Positions 47,397 through 59,516 of a stretch of 64,000 nucleotides of DNA are shown piece after piece. The stretch is taken from positions 16,842,935-16,906,934 of the forward strand of contig NC_064538.1 of NCBI RefSeq assembly GCF_023856365.1, written 5' to 3'. A program made the position numbers and the translations under genes. This DNA is from Brienomyrus brachyistius (lineage: Eukaryota > Chordata > Actinopteri > Osteoglossiformes > Mormyridae). The stretch's first letter is position 1; the number at the start of each line of letters is the position of its first letter. The notes beneath the pieces were generated by a model. That model was not told the DNA's origin. It did not search any database and saw only the letters and a program-made list of their open reading frames with translations.

Positions 47397-49380
47397 ATAG
47401 TTTTTTTATTGTATTTTATTGTTTTTTTTCTTTACTTGCAACTTACTTACAGCGTAGACCAGAAAGTTGTTGTAAGACAGGGGCTGCAGTCTCCGTAAGC
47501 GTGGTGATGATGCTCTGGTTTGGCATCTCTGCTCTGGGTTTCAATTCGCCCCTTGTCCGTTACACATGGTTACTGTCAAGGTTTCATTCAAAGAAGCAGC
47601 TTTCAGCAGTTCAAAAAATTATTTCTTGTTTTTCTCATTTATTTGTCTGTGAGTGATTCTGCCAAGCTTCCAGCCTGCAGAACATAAACCCAGGAGCTGT
47701 AAATACCACACGAATAAAATCGGGTTCGATAGGTTAATTAAGGGGACGTGGCCTTCGTTAAAAAGCCGTTTGTTTGCGAGCGTGCCGTCTTTTCTCGTTA
47801 CTCCCATCAGGACGAGCTGCTTTGTTCCGGCTGTGCTCCCTAGTGTGTTGTTTGTTGTATTAATGATTTACACACTCGGCATATTGATGTGAGAGCTTAA
47901 CATCAGGGTGGTTAGGGGGGGATATTACATAGGCGTTACCAGAGGAGTGCAATCACTGACCACCCATAAACCACCCCCCCCCCCTTGGTGAGCCAGGGGG
48001 AGTGTGCTCATTTGAATTACTGATGTAGAACATGAGGACGGCATCGCTTTCACGGGTCAAGCGCATTCAGACGAGAACAAATATCGCTTATTTGATTTCC
48101 TTAAAATCAGGAAATTACAAAAGTGCTCTCCAGAGAAATCACGCTCTGCCTCGTGGGGAGACCGGGCAGGAGCATGTGCCGGAGATAATAGCCAGATCCC
48201 CCCTCCCAGTGTCTGAAGGACGGTTGACCCTGTGGGCGTGATGCCATGAACATTGTGCCTGTCATCTTAGAGGAAGTGACCTTTAAGGTGGGTGGCCTAG
48301 TTGCGATGTGTTAACAGACTGCCCGGTGACCTGTACGATGCCGGAAAAATCGGCCACTTCCTGTTACTACATTCCCATGGCATCAGCATCATCGCCATTT
48401 TTCTGACACTTATCACTGATGCTGGTGTGTTATTTTTTTACCTATTATTTTTATGCCCTGACATCTTAGTTAGCAAGACCCGTATCAGATTCATATCAGC
48501 TGGACCATACAGACAACCCGAAAATGCTTTCATATGGCCTGTCACTCCGGTCGCCGATGTGGATTCTGGGTCTGAGGTCTTCGTGACTGGTGAAGTCAGG
48601 TCAGCCACAGATCTTGTGATACAAACTGCATTTGATGCTGATGTTACGGCACTTTCTGTTTTGGCAACAGGAAATGAGTAACCCCCCCCCCCCCCATAAT
48701 TTGATTATCGCTTCTATGTGCTAATGTTTGCTAACCCTCCCACAGCATTTTGAAAAGCAAGTGCTCTTTTTTGCAGCTGCAAAATCACGGGACTGCCAGC
48801 CTTTTCATTACAGCTAACTAGTAGCATTCGCTATTTGTTTCCACCACCATGAATCTGATTAGCATGGCAGATCTGCTTTCTGAAACCCTTTACAGGGGGG
48901 GTGGGGGGGGGGGGCAGAGACCACATTCAGAGCTGACTTTGATGCTGACACCCAGTAACATTCCCTTCAATGCTGCCATTGACCCCAGCATCTGAGACCA
49001 TTTATGGAAAATGGGGGAGAGTGTTTGTGTGGACAGCTTTAGCCTGTCTGACGTCATATTCCTCTGCATTCCTGGTTACCCCCCCGTCAGTGGTTTAAGC
49101 GATTATTCTGCCCAGTGAGGGATCAGATATTTTAAAATGGTCGCCGTCAACTCAAGTGAATTGATATTGAATCTAAGCTTTCGTCTGGTTCCACTGTGTG
49201 GAGATGTTGGTTTTTTTGGAACTGGGAGGAGATCAAAGCTAGAATGTATCTCTTCTAATTCTCAAGTACAACCCTCATTGAAACAACCCTGGACTCAGGT
49301 TGGAAAGAAAGGCCAGTCCTGCTGGAGAGGCTCCCTGCGGGCTGAGGCCAGTTCTTCATACACACTCTAATCTGCACTTG
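47397..49380. other. Intronic sequence, no supported gene
   Basis: AT-rich 47397-47460 follows the SINE tail. The 126-codon open frame at 48301-48681 (+) ends at a C14 run and has no recognisable domain. C11 at 47974-47984, C14 at 48682-48695, and a G-rich quadruplex-like run at 48895-48914. Confidence 0.4.
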
Positions 49381-49560
49381 AAGTCAAGTCAACTCAAGTG
49401 GGCATTATTGTCCTACCATCCATATACAGGTATACGGTGGCACTAAAAAAGGTTCCCCAAGGACCACGGTGCAGCATACAGATGCCAGTGATGGGGAGGC
49501 TTTTTAAAGCAAAACACAGAACAGTGAGAAACAATGAGTCTGGACACAAGCGTTTATATA
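49381..49560 (+). repeat. Dispersed repeat fragment, copy 2 (shared with 32.2 kb)
   Basis: Begins aagtcaagtcaactcaagtg, then attattgtcctaccatc, and includes the segment homologous to 32222-32300, extending further to aaaacacagaacagtgag and gacacaagcgtttatataca. It resembles a fish non-coding repeat; the class is not known to me. Confidence 0.55.
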
Positions 49561-52500
49561 CATCGATGCTAAGACACTTAGCTGAACTGTCATTCAGATG
49601 TCCCTGTTCTGAAAGCTTATTTTTAACTTAAAGAAGACTCTCCCTGGCCTTGTGGAGCGTCAATACCACACCACTTAGCTGTTTTATAGGAAAGATAGTA
49701 AAATGTTTAAGACCTTTCTACCGAGATCCATCTATATCCACTTTATGAGGCCATGCATTTAGGCTTTGTGCATGTTAGAAGGATACACGCGTCTTGAGTT
49801 TTGACACAAATAAATGCAGTTTTGTTGGGATTTAATAAGCTGTCGGAAAGGCGGCTTTCGCCCTTAATGTCGCCGCTGAGGAGCAGAGGCGCTGTCTACG
49901 GAGTGTATCTCTCCTTTTATTACCGTCGAGTTCTAAGACGACACTCCGGCAGAGTCGGGCCAACTCATTTGTCCTTGACGCGGAATAATAATCGAGACAG
50001 TTAATACATCGGCAGGATATTGGCGGCATTTACCCCCAGGCAATTATGAGCGCGGAGCCGCGTAGCCGAGACGTTGCCGGGACTGCGCTGAGCCCGGCGG
50101 CATCTCTCAGCAGAGCGGGGGTGGGTAATAAAATGCCGTGCTGCCTTGTCAGCGCTAAAAGATGGGGGTGCGCACTCATGGAGGTGGGATGTAGTGTTTA
50201 CAGGCTTGAGTGCGTGTGCACCAGGCCGCCCGTCAGCCTGTGATTTGTCACTCACTTCATCATCCCTGTCACCCCATGCAGCGTTGTCATAGGTAACGTA
50301 TGGTCCCCCCTCCCCCCCTCCACTTTGCACCCATTCCGTGTAGAAAATTTGTATTTACTTTGGGAGTGTAATTTGTTCCTCATGGATAATATGACCCTTA
50401 GCAGAGCCGGATCATGGGTTAGTTGAAGTGATATTTTCTGGTAATGGTACTCGTACATCATCTCTGTCAGCTCGGGTTAAGAGGCAAGCACATTACAGCT
50501 CCATTTCTGCACTGCAGGCATCTGGGATTATTTGCCATAACCAAGTATGACATGACCGCTCTGCAGAGTGCATTAAAATTTTACTAGCTTCTCCAGCAGC
50601 TTCTGTGGCTGTGGACTGAGCTTTGGGCTGCCTCTGTGATGGATGTGCCCGATCCCCCACATCCCTCACCAAGGTTATGCTGTCGGGGACCTGCGCTCGC
50701 TTTTATTTTTTATTTTTTATTTTTTAATCTCAGTGGGGCCGAGGCCCCAGAGGTGGCTGACCGCTTCGAGCATGCGGGTCAACATCTCCCTAATTCAAAG
50801 GAAAATACTTTATCCGCCTCATCACAAGGCGTGTTGCCATGGCTACTAGTCATGCAGCCATCAGATGTCCTCAGATGTGCGGGACGCTCGCGGTGTGATT
50901 CTGACTTGCTCCCGCCTGTCAGCGGCGGGATTAATTTGGGGCCACATTGCCGAGGGGGCTTGCTGTTCACTGGTCTGTCCCGGGCGGATTCTACATGCTC
51001 CTTGGTTCCTTGTTGTTTTTCCCCTTTTTTGCTGACAAATCGTTGGCTCTTGCTCAGTAATCAGTGGGGTCCTGACGACGGGCCAGCAGGCAGTGCTCAT
51101 TAGCGCCCCTACGACGGGAAATGGATTCGGCAACCCCAGGTCTGGCAGATTGCAGCGGTGGGCCATACGGGGCTAGCCGGCATACACACACATGCACACA
51201 CACCTGCGTCCCTCCCTCTGCTGTCCTGGCAACTGCATGGCTGCAGAGGTGAGCACAGAAAGGGAAGGTCATCAAGCTCTGGGGACGGCTCTACTTCCGA
51301 TTGACACCAAACTAATTAATTCCAACTACTGTAACTGACAGACATATTCTGTGTGGGGTGGGTTTTTCCCCCCTCCCAGGGCAATGGGCCAAAGCCCATT
51401 AATGGAATTTTGCCTGTGTAATGAGAAGGTCTCAAACAGCCGCCCAATAACACCCCCCCCTCGTTTTATTGTGCGTGTTTACATGTGACAGTGTGCTGGA
51501 GAATGCCTATTACACCTTAATCCACCTTGGCCCGGATTAGTAGACTTGAGGTTGGATTTTGCGTATTTAGTTGGATAAGCATGTGACGATTTACTGGACG
51601 ATAAGGACAAGTTTGGGAAATCATGAGCGATGTTGCTGGAAATGATGCCCCAGCCCCCTATCAGTGTGCTTGGAGGCTCAGAGCTGTGGTAAGTCCCCCC
51701 ACCTCACCAATGCCTATTTAACCTCTAAGCACCGTCAGCCATGATTTGAGCTGTGGTTTCCTGCACTGCAAGACCTCCCCCCCCCCCCAATAGCTGCATC
51801 CCCATTCTGTCAGCACGCATTTTCAGGCACTGCGTTGCTGTGCCCAGAAAAACAGCGTCCCAACCGGGAGCGGGGTGACCCCCTATTTCAGGCTTCCGTG
51901 AGCGGGATGGGTAGCATGTCCCATGTACCCGCCCCCATAGGGTTTAAGTTGCAGTCATATTTTGCGCCTGGCATGGTTTCACCTGCCAGCGATGTTGTGA
52001 CGATAAGGCTCGCAGAAAGGGGCCCGGTGCTTATTACTGCCACTGCAGTCTGATGATCCGCTTCCCTGTTTCCGCCTTGGTGTCACGCCAAGGCACATGC
52101 CCCCCCCCCCCCCCCAAATGGCACCTGTCATCTCTAGTGAGACAATTGTCATCTGTTCTAATGCGCCGGAAACTGTAACAGTATCTTTTGCATTTTTTTT
52201 TCTTCTTTGTACTTTCTGATATGGTCTGATGTGCATAAAAACATCGGTATGTCTAGCACAAAGTCATCCGCTTGGTTTCCAGATCATTCCCTGTAAGGCT
52301 GAACACAGAAACAGACAGAGCGAGCTTATCGTGGTCCGCCTTGCCGGTAGTCGGCATCGTTTAGCTGAATCGCTTCCATATCCCCTGCTCCTGGAATGGG
52401 CTCGCTTTGAGGAAAACCTCGAAATGAAATCCTATATCTGAGGACGAGTAATGATGATGGAACAGCTACACTTGAGAAACAATTTGTGCGGTTGTGTCCG

Positions 52501-54436
52501 CATGGGGGAATCGGGGAAAAGGTTAACTTTCCGATTTATGGTGACACAAGCGCGAGAACGAGAGCACTCTATTGTGTTTGACCCTAGATTGTGTATCGGT
52601 AATTTGCGTCTGACGGAAATGTAATAGTGAGAATACTCCTGCGGGCCAGAGTACTCAGGATTGAATCAAGGAATAGGATAATATAGTGGACAATACTCCC
52701 AAACAACTGTACCGATTCTCTTCTAAGAAGTTAGTATGTATGATATGGTATCGCGTCAGAACACAATGTTTTCCTTTCGACTGCAGTTACTCTGTGATTA
52801 TCTGCTGGAGTGTTTCCACTAACAAAAGGGCTTTACGCCTAAAACCTCATTACACCAAACAAGGAGCCAGTGACCTTGGCCGTGTGTAACTAACTTTAGT
52901 GTGGGAGCATGGCTATGTAAAGTGTCTGGCTCCTAAGGACTGCTAATTACTGCGAGCTTGGCAGTCAATGACTCTCATCGTCATGGTTAATTGGCGCGGG
53001 CAGAGTCTGTCAAATAATATATAATAATAAATAAGTGAGAACTTCTGGTTCATTATCCATCTGGTGCAGAACCTGATATAAGGTTGAGTCCCCCTCATGT
53101 TTCGGGCCCGTGTTTATTTATAAACGAACGTCGTCAGTTACTAGGTTTTAATTATGCATGCACTCAAGGCCTCCGGTTCATTCCGTCGTCTCCGGGAAAC
53201 ACTATCCTCTGAATTCTGTCGTTACCGTAGAAGTCTTTCGGTACCTACTTCACTTTGTGGTTGCCACATGTCTGCCCTGGCCTCCACCTGAATTCTCACA
53301 TTTCCATGACGCCCTACAGCGATTGGCCGGTTTTCTGGTCCCTCCTTGCCCTTTCTTGCAGGCCGGTGACTTGTGTTCATGCATTCTTCAGGTGAGTGGG
53401 ACCTTGGCCTCGTCCTTTAGTTAACTCAGCAGCGATGACGCCTGTGCTGGCCACTCGCTTGCTGGGTCATGCCCTCCCACTCACCACTAAGTAGGACGCA
53501 GGTCTTCGACTTCTCCCTGCAGCCATGTCGCGCTGCACCGGGCTTTTGTTGTTGCGAAAGCCGATATCGCATTTGCATTTTACTGACCTAACTTAGTCTA
53601 ATTTAAGACCTAACTGCATATTAGTGATAAGACCTTGAAAAATGGAAATGAATAGTGTGTGTGGTGCTTACGGGCCACACCCGTGGGATTGGTTGCTGCC
53701 AAAATGTGGCTGGTTTCTGATGCGGATAATTAAAACGAGGACAACAGAGGAAACTGCTTCAAGCGTTCTTTGCTGACGCTGACGCCGTTATCTCTGGTAT
53801 CGATAGGCTGCTTGCTGTCGCATCTTGAAAATGCTTTGTTTACTTGTTTATTAAAGCCCCATTGTAAACATTATGTGTATTTTTTTTTTTTTGGTCTGGT
53901 CGAATTCGATTTAACAGCATTCCAGTCGGTTCTTTTGTCTCCGGCAGTCGCTTGTAGCATAAGAGGTGTGTGAGATTAGCTCTCCCAGCGGGGATTAGCG
54001 TGCCAAGGCCTCTGAGGTGAACGGCTAGTGACGAGACGTCTGTCAGATGGCGGGAACCATGGTAACTGGGCACGCTCGCAGCAGTATCAAACAGATAGCC
54101 TGTATACCAAGGCCCGACCTGGCCGGGGCTCTCGTTATGTGAGCGCAACGCAAGCGCTTCCACCGTCGCTAACTGCTACAGTTAATGCCGGACTGTTCCC
54201 ATGTGATTTATCGACAAAAACACAGAGAGGGAAAGAAACCGTGTATGGCTGGCTCTAATTATGTGTGCGTAGATGGCCCAAGGGAGATGTCACACTGTTC
54301 TGGGGGGTTTGTAATAAAAAGAAACCCTTGGGATCAATAATGTAAGATCTCTCATTGTTCAAAGCATGTTAGCTGTTCATACCAGCCTGGCCTGTTAGAC
54401 AGGGGCCTGTGTGTTGTATATACACCCGTGTATTTG
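49561..54436. other. Intronic sequence, no supported gene; several simple tracts
   Basis: The 49800-50170 stretch is repeat-free with CpGs and may be conserved. The 155-codon open frame at 50636-51103 (+) crosses a (TTTTTA)n run at 50701-50726 and is not coding. C12 at 51777-51788 and C16 at 52100-52115; imperfect CA run at 51181-51205. AT-rich, repeat-free parts lie at 52960-53160 and 53560-53660. Confidence 0.4.
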
Positions 54437-54482
54437 AGTGTGTGTGCGTTTGTGTGTGTGAGTGAGTGATTGTGTGTGTGTG
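54437..54482. repeat. Imperfect (GT)n microsatellite
   Basis: GT units with gcgttt and gagtgagtga interruptions, followed by gattatgtttatattacatt, which resembles the segment before the third copy of the dispersed element. Confidence 0.75.
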
Positions 54483-54719
54483 GATTATGTTTATATTACA
54501 TTGCTAATCAAAAATTTAAACAAACATTGGCATATAACAATCAACAAAACCAAAAACTTCGAGTTGCACTCTTACGCGAAAGAGTAATCTACAGTAAATG
54601 TTTATGTGTAACACTGGTATGTGAGTGACAGTTTGCATGTGACTTTGTATGTTTATATATGAATATGTGTGTTTATATGTCTTTATAGTGTGTGTGTGAG
54701 AGTGTGTGTGCCGATCAAG

Positions 54720-54895
54720 CTTACATTACATTGTGGGGACCATTTTTCAGGTTCCCACAAAGATCTGTGACTGCAGTCAGAAAACTAAAAAAGTCAAAAG
54801 TCTTGTATTTTGTTTGGTTATTTATGGTTAAGCTTAGGGCTAGGTAGGGTTAGCCTCAGTAGTTGGGATTCGAGTTTTCCCCATAGAAATGAGTA
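54720..54895 (+). mobile_element. Dispersed DNA-element relic, copy 3 of 3
   Basis: Contains cattgtggggaccatttttc, aggttcccacaaagatctg, aaaactaaaaaagtcaaaag, ttttgtttggttatttatgg, ttaagcttagggctaggta and ttttccccatagaaat, aligning with the two other copies. GT-rich sequence lies directly upstream (54690-54710). No open frame of its own. Confidence 0.7.
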
Positions 54896-56289
54896 CTGTG
54901 GATATAACGCGTCTGATGTCTGTGAAGAGTACAGCCATTGTGGGTCACGTTCCGGTTTCTGGAAGACCAGCTCATGTGAAGTGACCGTAGTCATGGCCTC
55001 ATCCTCTTTTCTCCTCCTCCTCCATCCCGCACAACCAGGTTCCCCCCTCTCTGGCATCCTGCATCCCTCCTGTTCCATGCAACTGTTGGGTTGCCAAGCT
55101 AGTCGTCCCGTAGACGTGAATGGAGATTAATGAATATCAGGTATAATAAGGTGCCTGGGAAAAGAAACCCTGCATTAATGAAATGAGCTATTTTTATTTC
55201 TCCAGAGCAGGCATCAGGGTACGCTCCGGGCCCTGGGCCGCCAGCAGGTCTGAGTGGAAGCGAGACCTGTGCTTAAACGGAACCACAAACGTGCTAGAAA
55301 TGACAAGGCCTGTGTGAAATTCTTGCGTCTCTGCGTTTGCTCCTAATTTAATCGACACCAACTTAATAGCTCTGAGGGCGAGGACGAGGACTTTTTTTTC
55401 CCTTTAAATCAACGTTTATACAAAATATTTTTCTTGTAACTTAATTCTTATAATTTATCAGCCTGTGATGAGTCAGTCAGGAGATATTGAAGCAGACTTC
55501 ATTCCAGAAATGTGCACATTGATCAGGCGGTCTTTAATAATTCAGCGGCTGTAGTAATGTAATGACTTTTCATGGAGCGTACAGTATGACTCATTGCTAC
55601 AGAAGAGCTTCTCCTTTCTGTAACAACAACAAAAAACAGGGGGTTGAGATGCTCTGAGTGTCATTTTTCAGCTCATTAAGACTGATTTTTATTTGCAATG
55701 GCTGGCTGATTTGTTGGTCTTTATTCTTATTAGATATTCCATCTTTGCATGTGATAGATAATCACACACTTTTACCCATCAGTAGATCTTTCACTCCTGA
55801 TTCCCCCCCCCCCCCCAAAAAAAAAAAAAACTCCTTATTTTAGGTATTATTTCAGATCTGCATATATGTGTGATTTTGTACATTTGTATTTTAAAGTAGC
55901 TTGGAACTGAACTCCTTAAATCTCAGTAAAGTTGCGTATTATGATTATATTGCCCATATTTATGGTCATGAAGCATGCCGGACAGCTCACGGTGGGTTAA
56001 GGGTGGTGCCGAACGTTAGCTTACGTGCAGCAACGGCACGCTAGCCATGAAATGGCCGCCAGCAGACACAGACGCTTAACATTTCAACCAAAGCCTGACG
56101 CGCTTGGAAGAAGAAGCCAGACATTGATGGTGTGGCTGCAATATCACGCTAACTTCAGCTACCATGCCTGGGATTTGGCGTTTGGCCATTTCTATCCACA
56201 AAAGCCATCTCACGCCTGGGCTGATTTCTGCTCTTCCTAAATCCCCCAGCCCCCCCCGCCCTGCATCCCCCCCCCCCGGTCCCTTTAAG
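54896..56289. other. Intronic sequence with an AT-rich, repeat-free block
   Basis: The block 55130-55620 is AT-rich and free of repeats (caccaacttaatagctctg, ttctttaataattcagc-like words) and may be a conserved element. A C14-A14 tract lies at 55803-55830. No gene seen. Confidence 0.4.
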
Positions 56290-56325
56290 ACAGACACACG
56301 CGTACACACATGCGCACACACACCA
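56290..56325. repeat. Imperfect (CA)n microsatellite
   Basis: CA units interrupted by cgcgta and tgcg. Confidence 0.8.
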
Positions 56326-56827
56326 CCCCCCACCAGTCTAAATAACCATGCCAAAGATGTGCCCTTTGGTGGTGGGATAGCTCATTACCTAAGAGCGACC
56401 TCCATCTGCACTCATGGCTGCTGAGGGAGCCATTACGATTATGATGGAAATCTCACAAGCCATTACGGCGAGGCGGCAGAGGGCTTACTGCAGACAGCCT
56501 AATGGACTAATTTGTAATTGGTGGAGGAAAATGAGTTAGCTAGCTGTGGCTTTGTTTGATGGTGGATGAAAGTGCGCGTGCCAGCTCTGGGGGGGAGGGG
56601 GTGTAGTGCCGTGTGATTCCTGCCCTCCCCCCTCCCAGGGATCTCTGGCTCTCACTCGACAGGAGTGCCTGGTTGTCCGTGTATGTGTGTGTGGTGGGGG
56701 GGTTGGCGTAGAGGAAGGTGCACAGAGGGTTGTTAAGAAACAGATGGGGGAGGACAGGTAATGGCGGCGAGCTAGGCCCGGCAGAGGGGTCCATAGATCA
56801 GGGGACGTCCTTCCTGTGCCTCTGCGG

Positions 56828-57097
56828 GCCGTCTCACGGGGGAGCCTCACTGCGGCCGTCTCACGGGGGAGCCTCACTGCGGCCGTCTCACGGGGGAGCC
56901 TCACTGCGGGCCGTCTCACGGGGGAGCCTCACTGCGGCCGTCTCACGGGGGAGCCTCACTGCGGCCGTCTCACGGGGAGCCTCACTGCGGCCGTCTCACG
57001 GGGGAGCCTCACTGCGGCCGTCTCACGGGGGAGCCTCACTGCGGCCGTCTCACGGAGGAGCCTCACTGCGGCCGTCTCACGGGGGAACCTCACTGCA
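56828..57097. repeat. 27-bp minisatellite, ten near-identical copies
   Basis: The unit starts gccgtctcacggggg and ends agcctcactgcg. Ten copies fill exactly 270 bp: copy 3 has one extra G and copy 6 lacks one G; copies 9 and 10 have single substitutions (ggagg, ggggaa) and copy 10 ends in tgca. Each unit holds three CpGs. Because 27 is a multiple of three, open frames of 127-136 codons cross it on both strands (56718-57128 and 56816-57226 on +, 56536-56919 on -) with nonapeptide repeats such as AVSRGSLTA; these are artefacts of the repeat, not genes. Confidence 0.95.
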
Positions 57098-57569
57098 GCC
57101 AGCGACCATCAGATCTATTCATGGCTAAATGTGCAGCTCCAGGATGCCTCCACCACCACTGTTAAAGTGTGGCGTGCGGGGGGTTTGGGGGGGGCATCCC
57201 CCCAGTCTGGGATCCTTCGGGGGTGAACAGCAATGTTTTTTTTCCTTCCTCTCCCAAGGTTTACCTGCACTGCACTGAGGCATCGCTTGCGTTTATCTCT
57301 CCGTTTAAGATGCTGGATTAGAGGCGCCCACCATGTGATTAATCATATTATAGACACCAGTTTGAGAGTTTTATTTTTTTATGTATTGGGGTGCTTTTTT
57401 TTGCATGGAATACGGTTTTTCAAGTGTTTTGGTTTGCTGAAAAGGGAAGACGAAGAAGGCCCAGTGATGTTGCTGGTGCCTCCCTGGTGGCCACACGGGC
57501 AATGCTGGGATGAAAAGGGGGTGGGGGGGCGCCAGTGCTCCGATGTATATGCATGAGACGAGCCGCGTC
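57098..57569. other. Intronic sequence, no gene seen
   Basis: G-rich and T-rich runs; a 107-codon open frame at 57233-57556 (+) has no recognisable domain. Confidence 0.4.
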
Positions 57570-57895
57570 AGAATGGTGCGGCGAGCGTGGCCACGATGGT
57601 GCTAATCAGGCGACTCACACCAGTGATTCATCGATTCATTTGTCTCGTTATTTAGGAACATGCGCTGCATTATTCATCGAGCGGCAAGTCGCACAGCGGT
57701 GACTGTGCTGGGGACATTAGTTGGTTAACCCCAACAGAGGTCGGGGCACATTATTTTAATGGCAGATCGGGATGGGGGAGGAGGATGGCGGGGAGTAATT
57801 TATCGACAGCTCGCTGCAATGCGTTGGGAACAGGTGCGACGCTGACGTTGTTATTCAATTAGCGCATTAATGGTGAAAGCGTCCCGGCTGCCGTA
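57570..57895. promoter_or_regulatory. Candidate conserved non-coding element
   Basis: Repeat-free stretch with gtgattcatcgattcatttg, ctgcattattcatcgagcgg, acattattttaatggcag, gggagtaatttatcgacag, and ttattcaattagcgcattaa. The dense AT-core words in otherwise balanced sequence resemble homeobox/PBX-type enhancers. Untested. Confidence 0.35.
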
Positions 57896-59354
57896 GTGCT
57901 CAGAAGGGCCCTGTGATTGGGCAGCGGGTCCAAGGGGCGTGTCCTGGTACTGCTGCTCATTTGTTTGTTTGTTTTGCAGTCATTCAAAGGTGAAGCCCCA
58001 GCAGCATATAGGGATTATATTCATCTCCACCGGTGACACTTTAGCGCCATGCAGTGGGGGGGCAAATGTGTGCTGCCGAGGAGGCCAGTCTGGGGGTGGG
58101 AGGCTGAGACTGACTGTTTGTGATCATTCACGCCAAGCGGACCCCGTGTTGTTAGACATATCAGGTTGCCACTTTTTATGAATGTTTTATAGATAGTTAT
58201 TCTTGGTTATAATTCGTAGACCCTCTTAATGCTCTACTGTAATATTAATAAGATGAGATCATATATCCAAAAATACAGCCTGCATCCATTGATGTAACAT
58301 GTAATAGGAGTCTTGCAGTAGTTTAACACGTGTATTGACTGTTGTTTGATAAATATTTCAAAAAGTGTAATTAATGAATAAGAATATCCTTTGCCCTTTA
58401 CTGGAACAAAAAACACAAAAGGATATAATTTTTGATCACGAGATCAAGTGCTATATTATATGTGGCCTGAGTACATTGTAATAGCATTATCTCTTTGTCT
58501 GACCATATCTCTTTAGCTAGAATTAAAAAATAATTAGGTGTGCTTTGATCTTTGCGCTTGAACTTTGACCTCCAGTGTTTGGTGAGCGCAGGTGGTTTCA
58601 GTTCAGATGGGCCCTACTGACAGTCTCTGCCGTCGGCTGGCAGTCCTCTGTGATAGACAAATGGAGAACGGAAATCCCTGGGACCATTCTGCCCTCTTCT
58701 CATCGCCTCGAGGGCGAGTCTCTCTCGCTGTGAGATCTCCCGGGAAGGCGGCATCTGTCAGCGGTGGCAGCGGCACTCGCGTGCGGCTCAGTTTCCACGC
58801 TCCACAGGCCGGCCTTATCGTCTCTGCAGCTACTCGCCGAGATGCGATTACCGGTGACACATCAAATCACTGATAAAAGCGAGCAGTGCTGAAGAAAACG
58901 CTGCAGCTCTGACACATTGTTCTCCGCCCTTGTTTTTTTTTTTTTTTTTTTTTTTGTCATGCCGGTGTAACGTCACGAGGGTTGTGTGCCGCGTGCGGTT
59001 TTCACATTCTGGGGCCCTCGGATGAAATCACTCGGCCTACCCAAGGACTCAATGCATACTACCTGCTTGAGCCCCATAAAAATGATTATAAGTAACTTTA
59101 TTAACAGAAGCACATGTCACAGTGCGGGTCTGTGCTGCATAGGGAGGTGATTGGGGTGCTGATCAGCAACCCAAAGAAAGTGAAGGTGATTAAACATGTT
59201 TACTGTCTCTGCTTTAAGAGGCAACAAATTAGTTACCAAAAAAAAATAATAAGTGATGCTTAGAAATACATTGTAATGTTTTCATTTTCTCATATCTGGC
59301 CTGTCCTCCGAAACACATGTACATCATTGTATACACAGATGTGAGCAAAGCTTG
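57896..59354. other. Intronic sequence; T23 tract at 58933-58955
   Basis: AT-rich 58160-58560 without recognised repeats; a 93-codon open frame at 58592-58873 (+) has an 85-codon antisense partner and no domain. No gene seen. Confidence 0.4.
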
Positions 59355-59516
59355 GGGTCGGAGCACAGGGTCTGCTATCTATCTGCTGCCCTGGGAGAAT
59401 TTTGGGGAGGGTTAGGGACCTTGCTGAAGGGCCCAGCAGACATGGGGCTATCTTGCTGTGGCCTGATATTCCAACTGACAACCTACCATTCACAGGCACA
59501 GAGACTTCAGCGGCTT
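59355..59516 (-). repeat. SINE fragment, degraded
   Basis: On the plus strand, gttagggaccttgctgaagg and gcccagcagacatgg followed by accattcacaggcacagaga read as the reverse complement of a fish tRNA-derived SINE: head 'ctctgtgcctgtgaatgg' and body 'gggcccttcagcaaggtcc'. The promoter boxes have decayed. The body motif relates it to the copies at 12646 and 47237. Confidence 0.55.

Noticed and set aside
56718..57226. Open frames encoding nonapeptide repeats (AVSRGSLTA and similar)
   Set aside because: The 27-bp minisatellite is open in several frames on both strands; the frame changes at the G indels, so no frame is selected.
57980..57989. 10-nt segment between a strong tttgttttgcag acceptor and gtgaag donor
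   Set aside because: Ten nucleotides would break the frame, and there is no matching peptide; a chance acceptor is the simpler reading.
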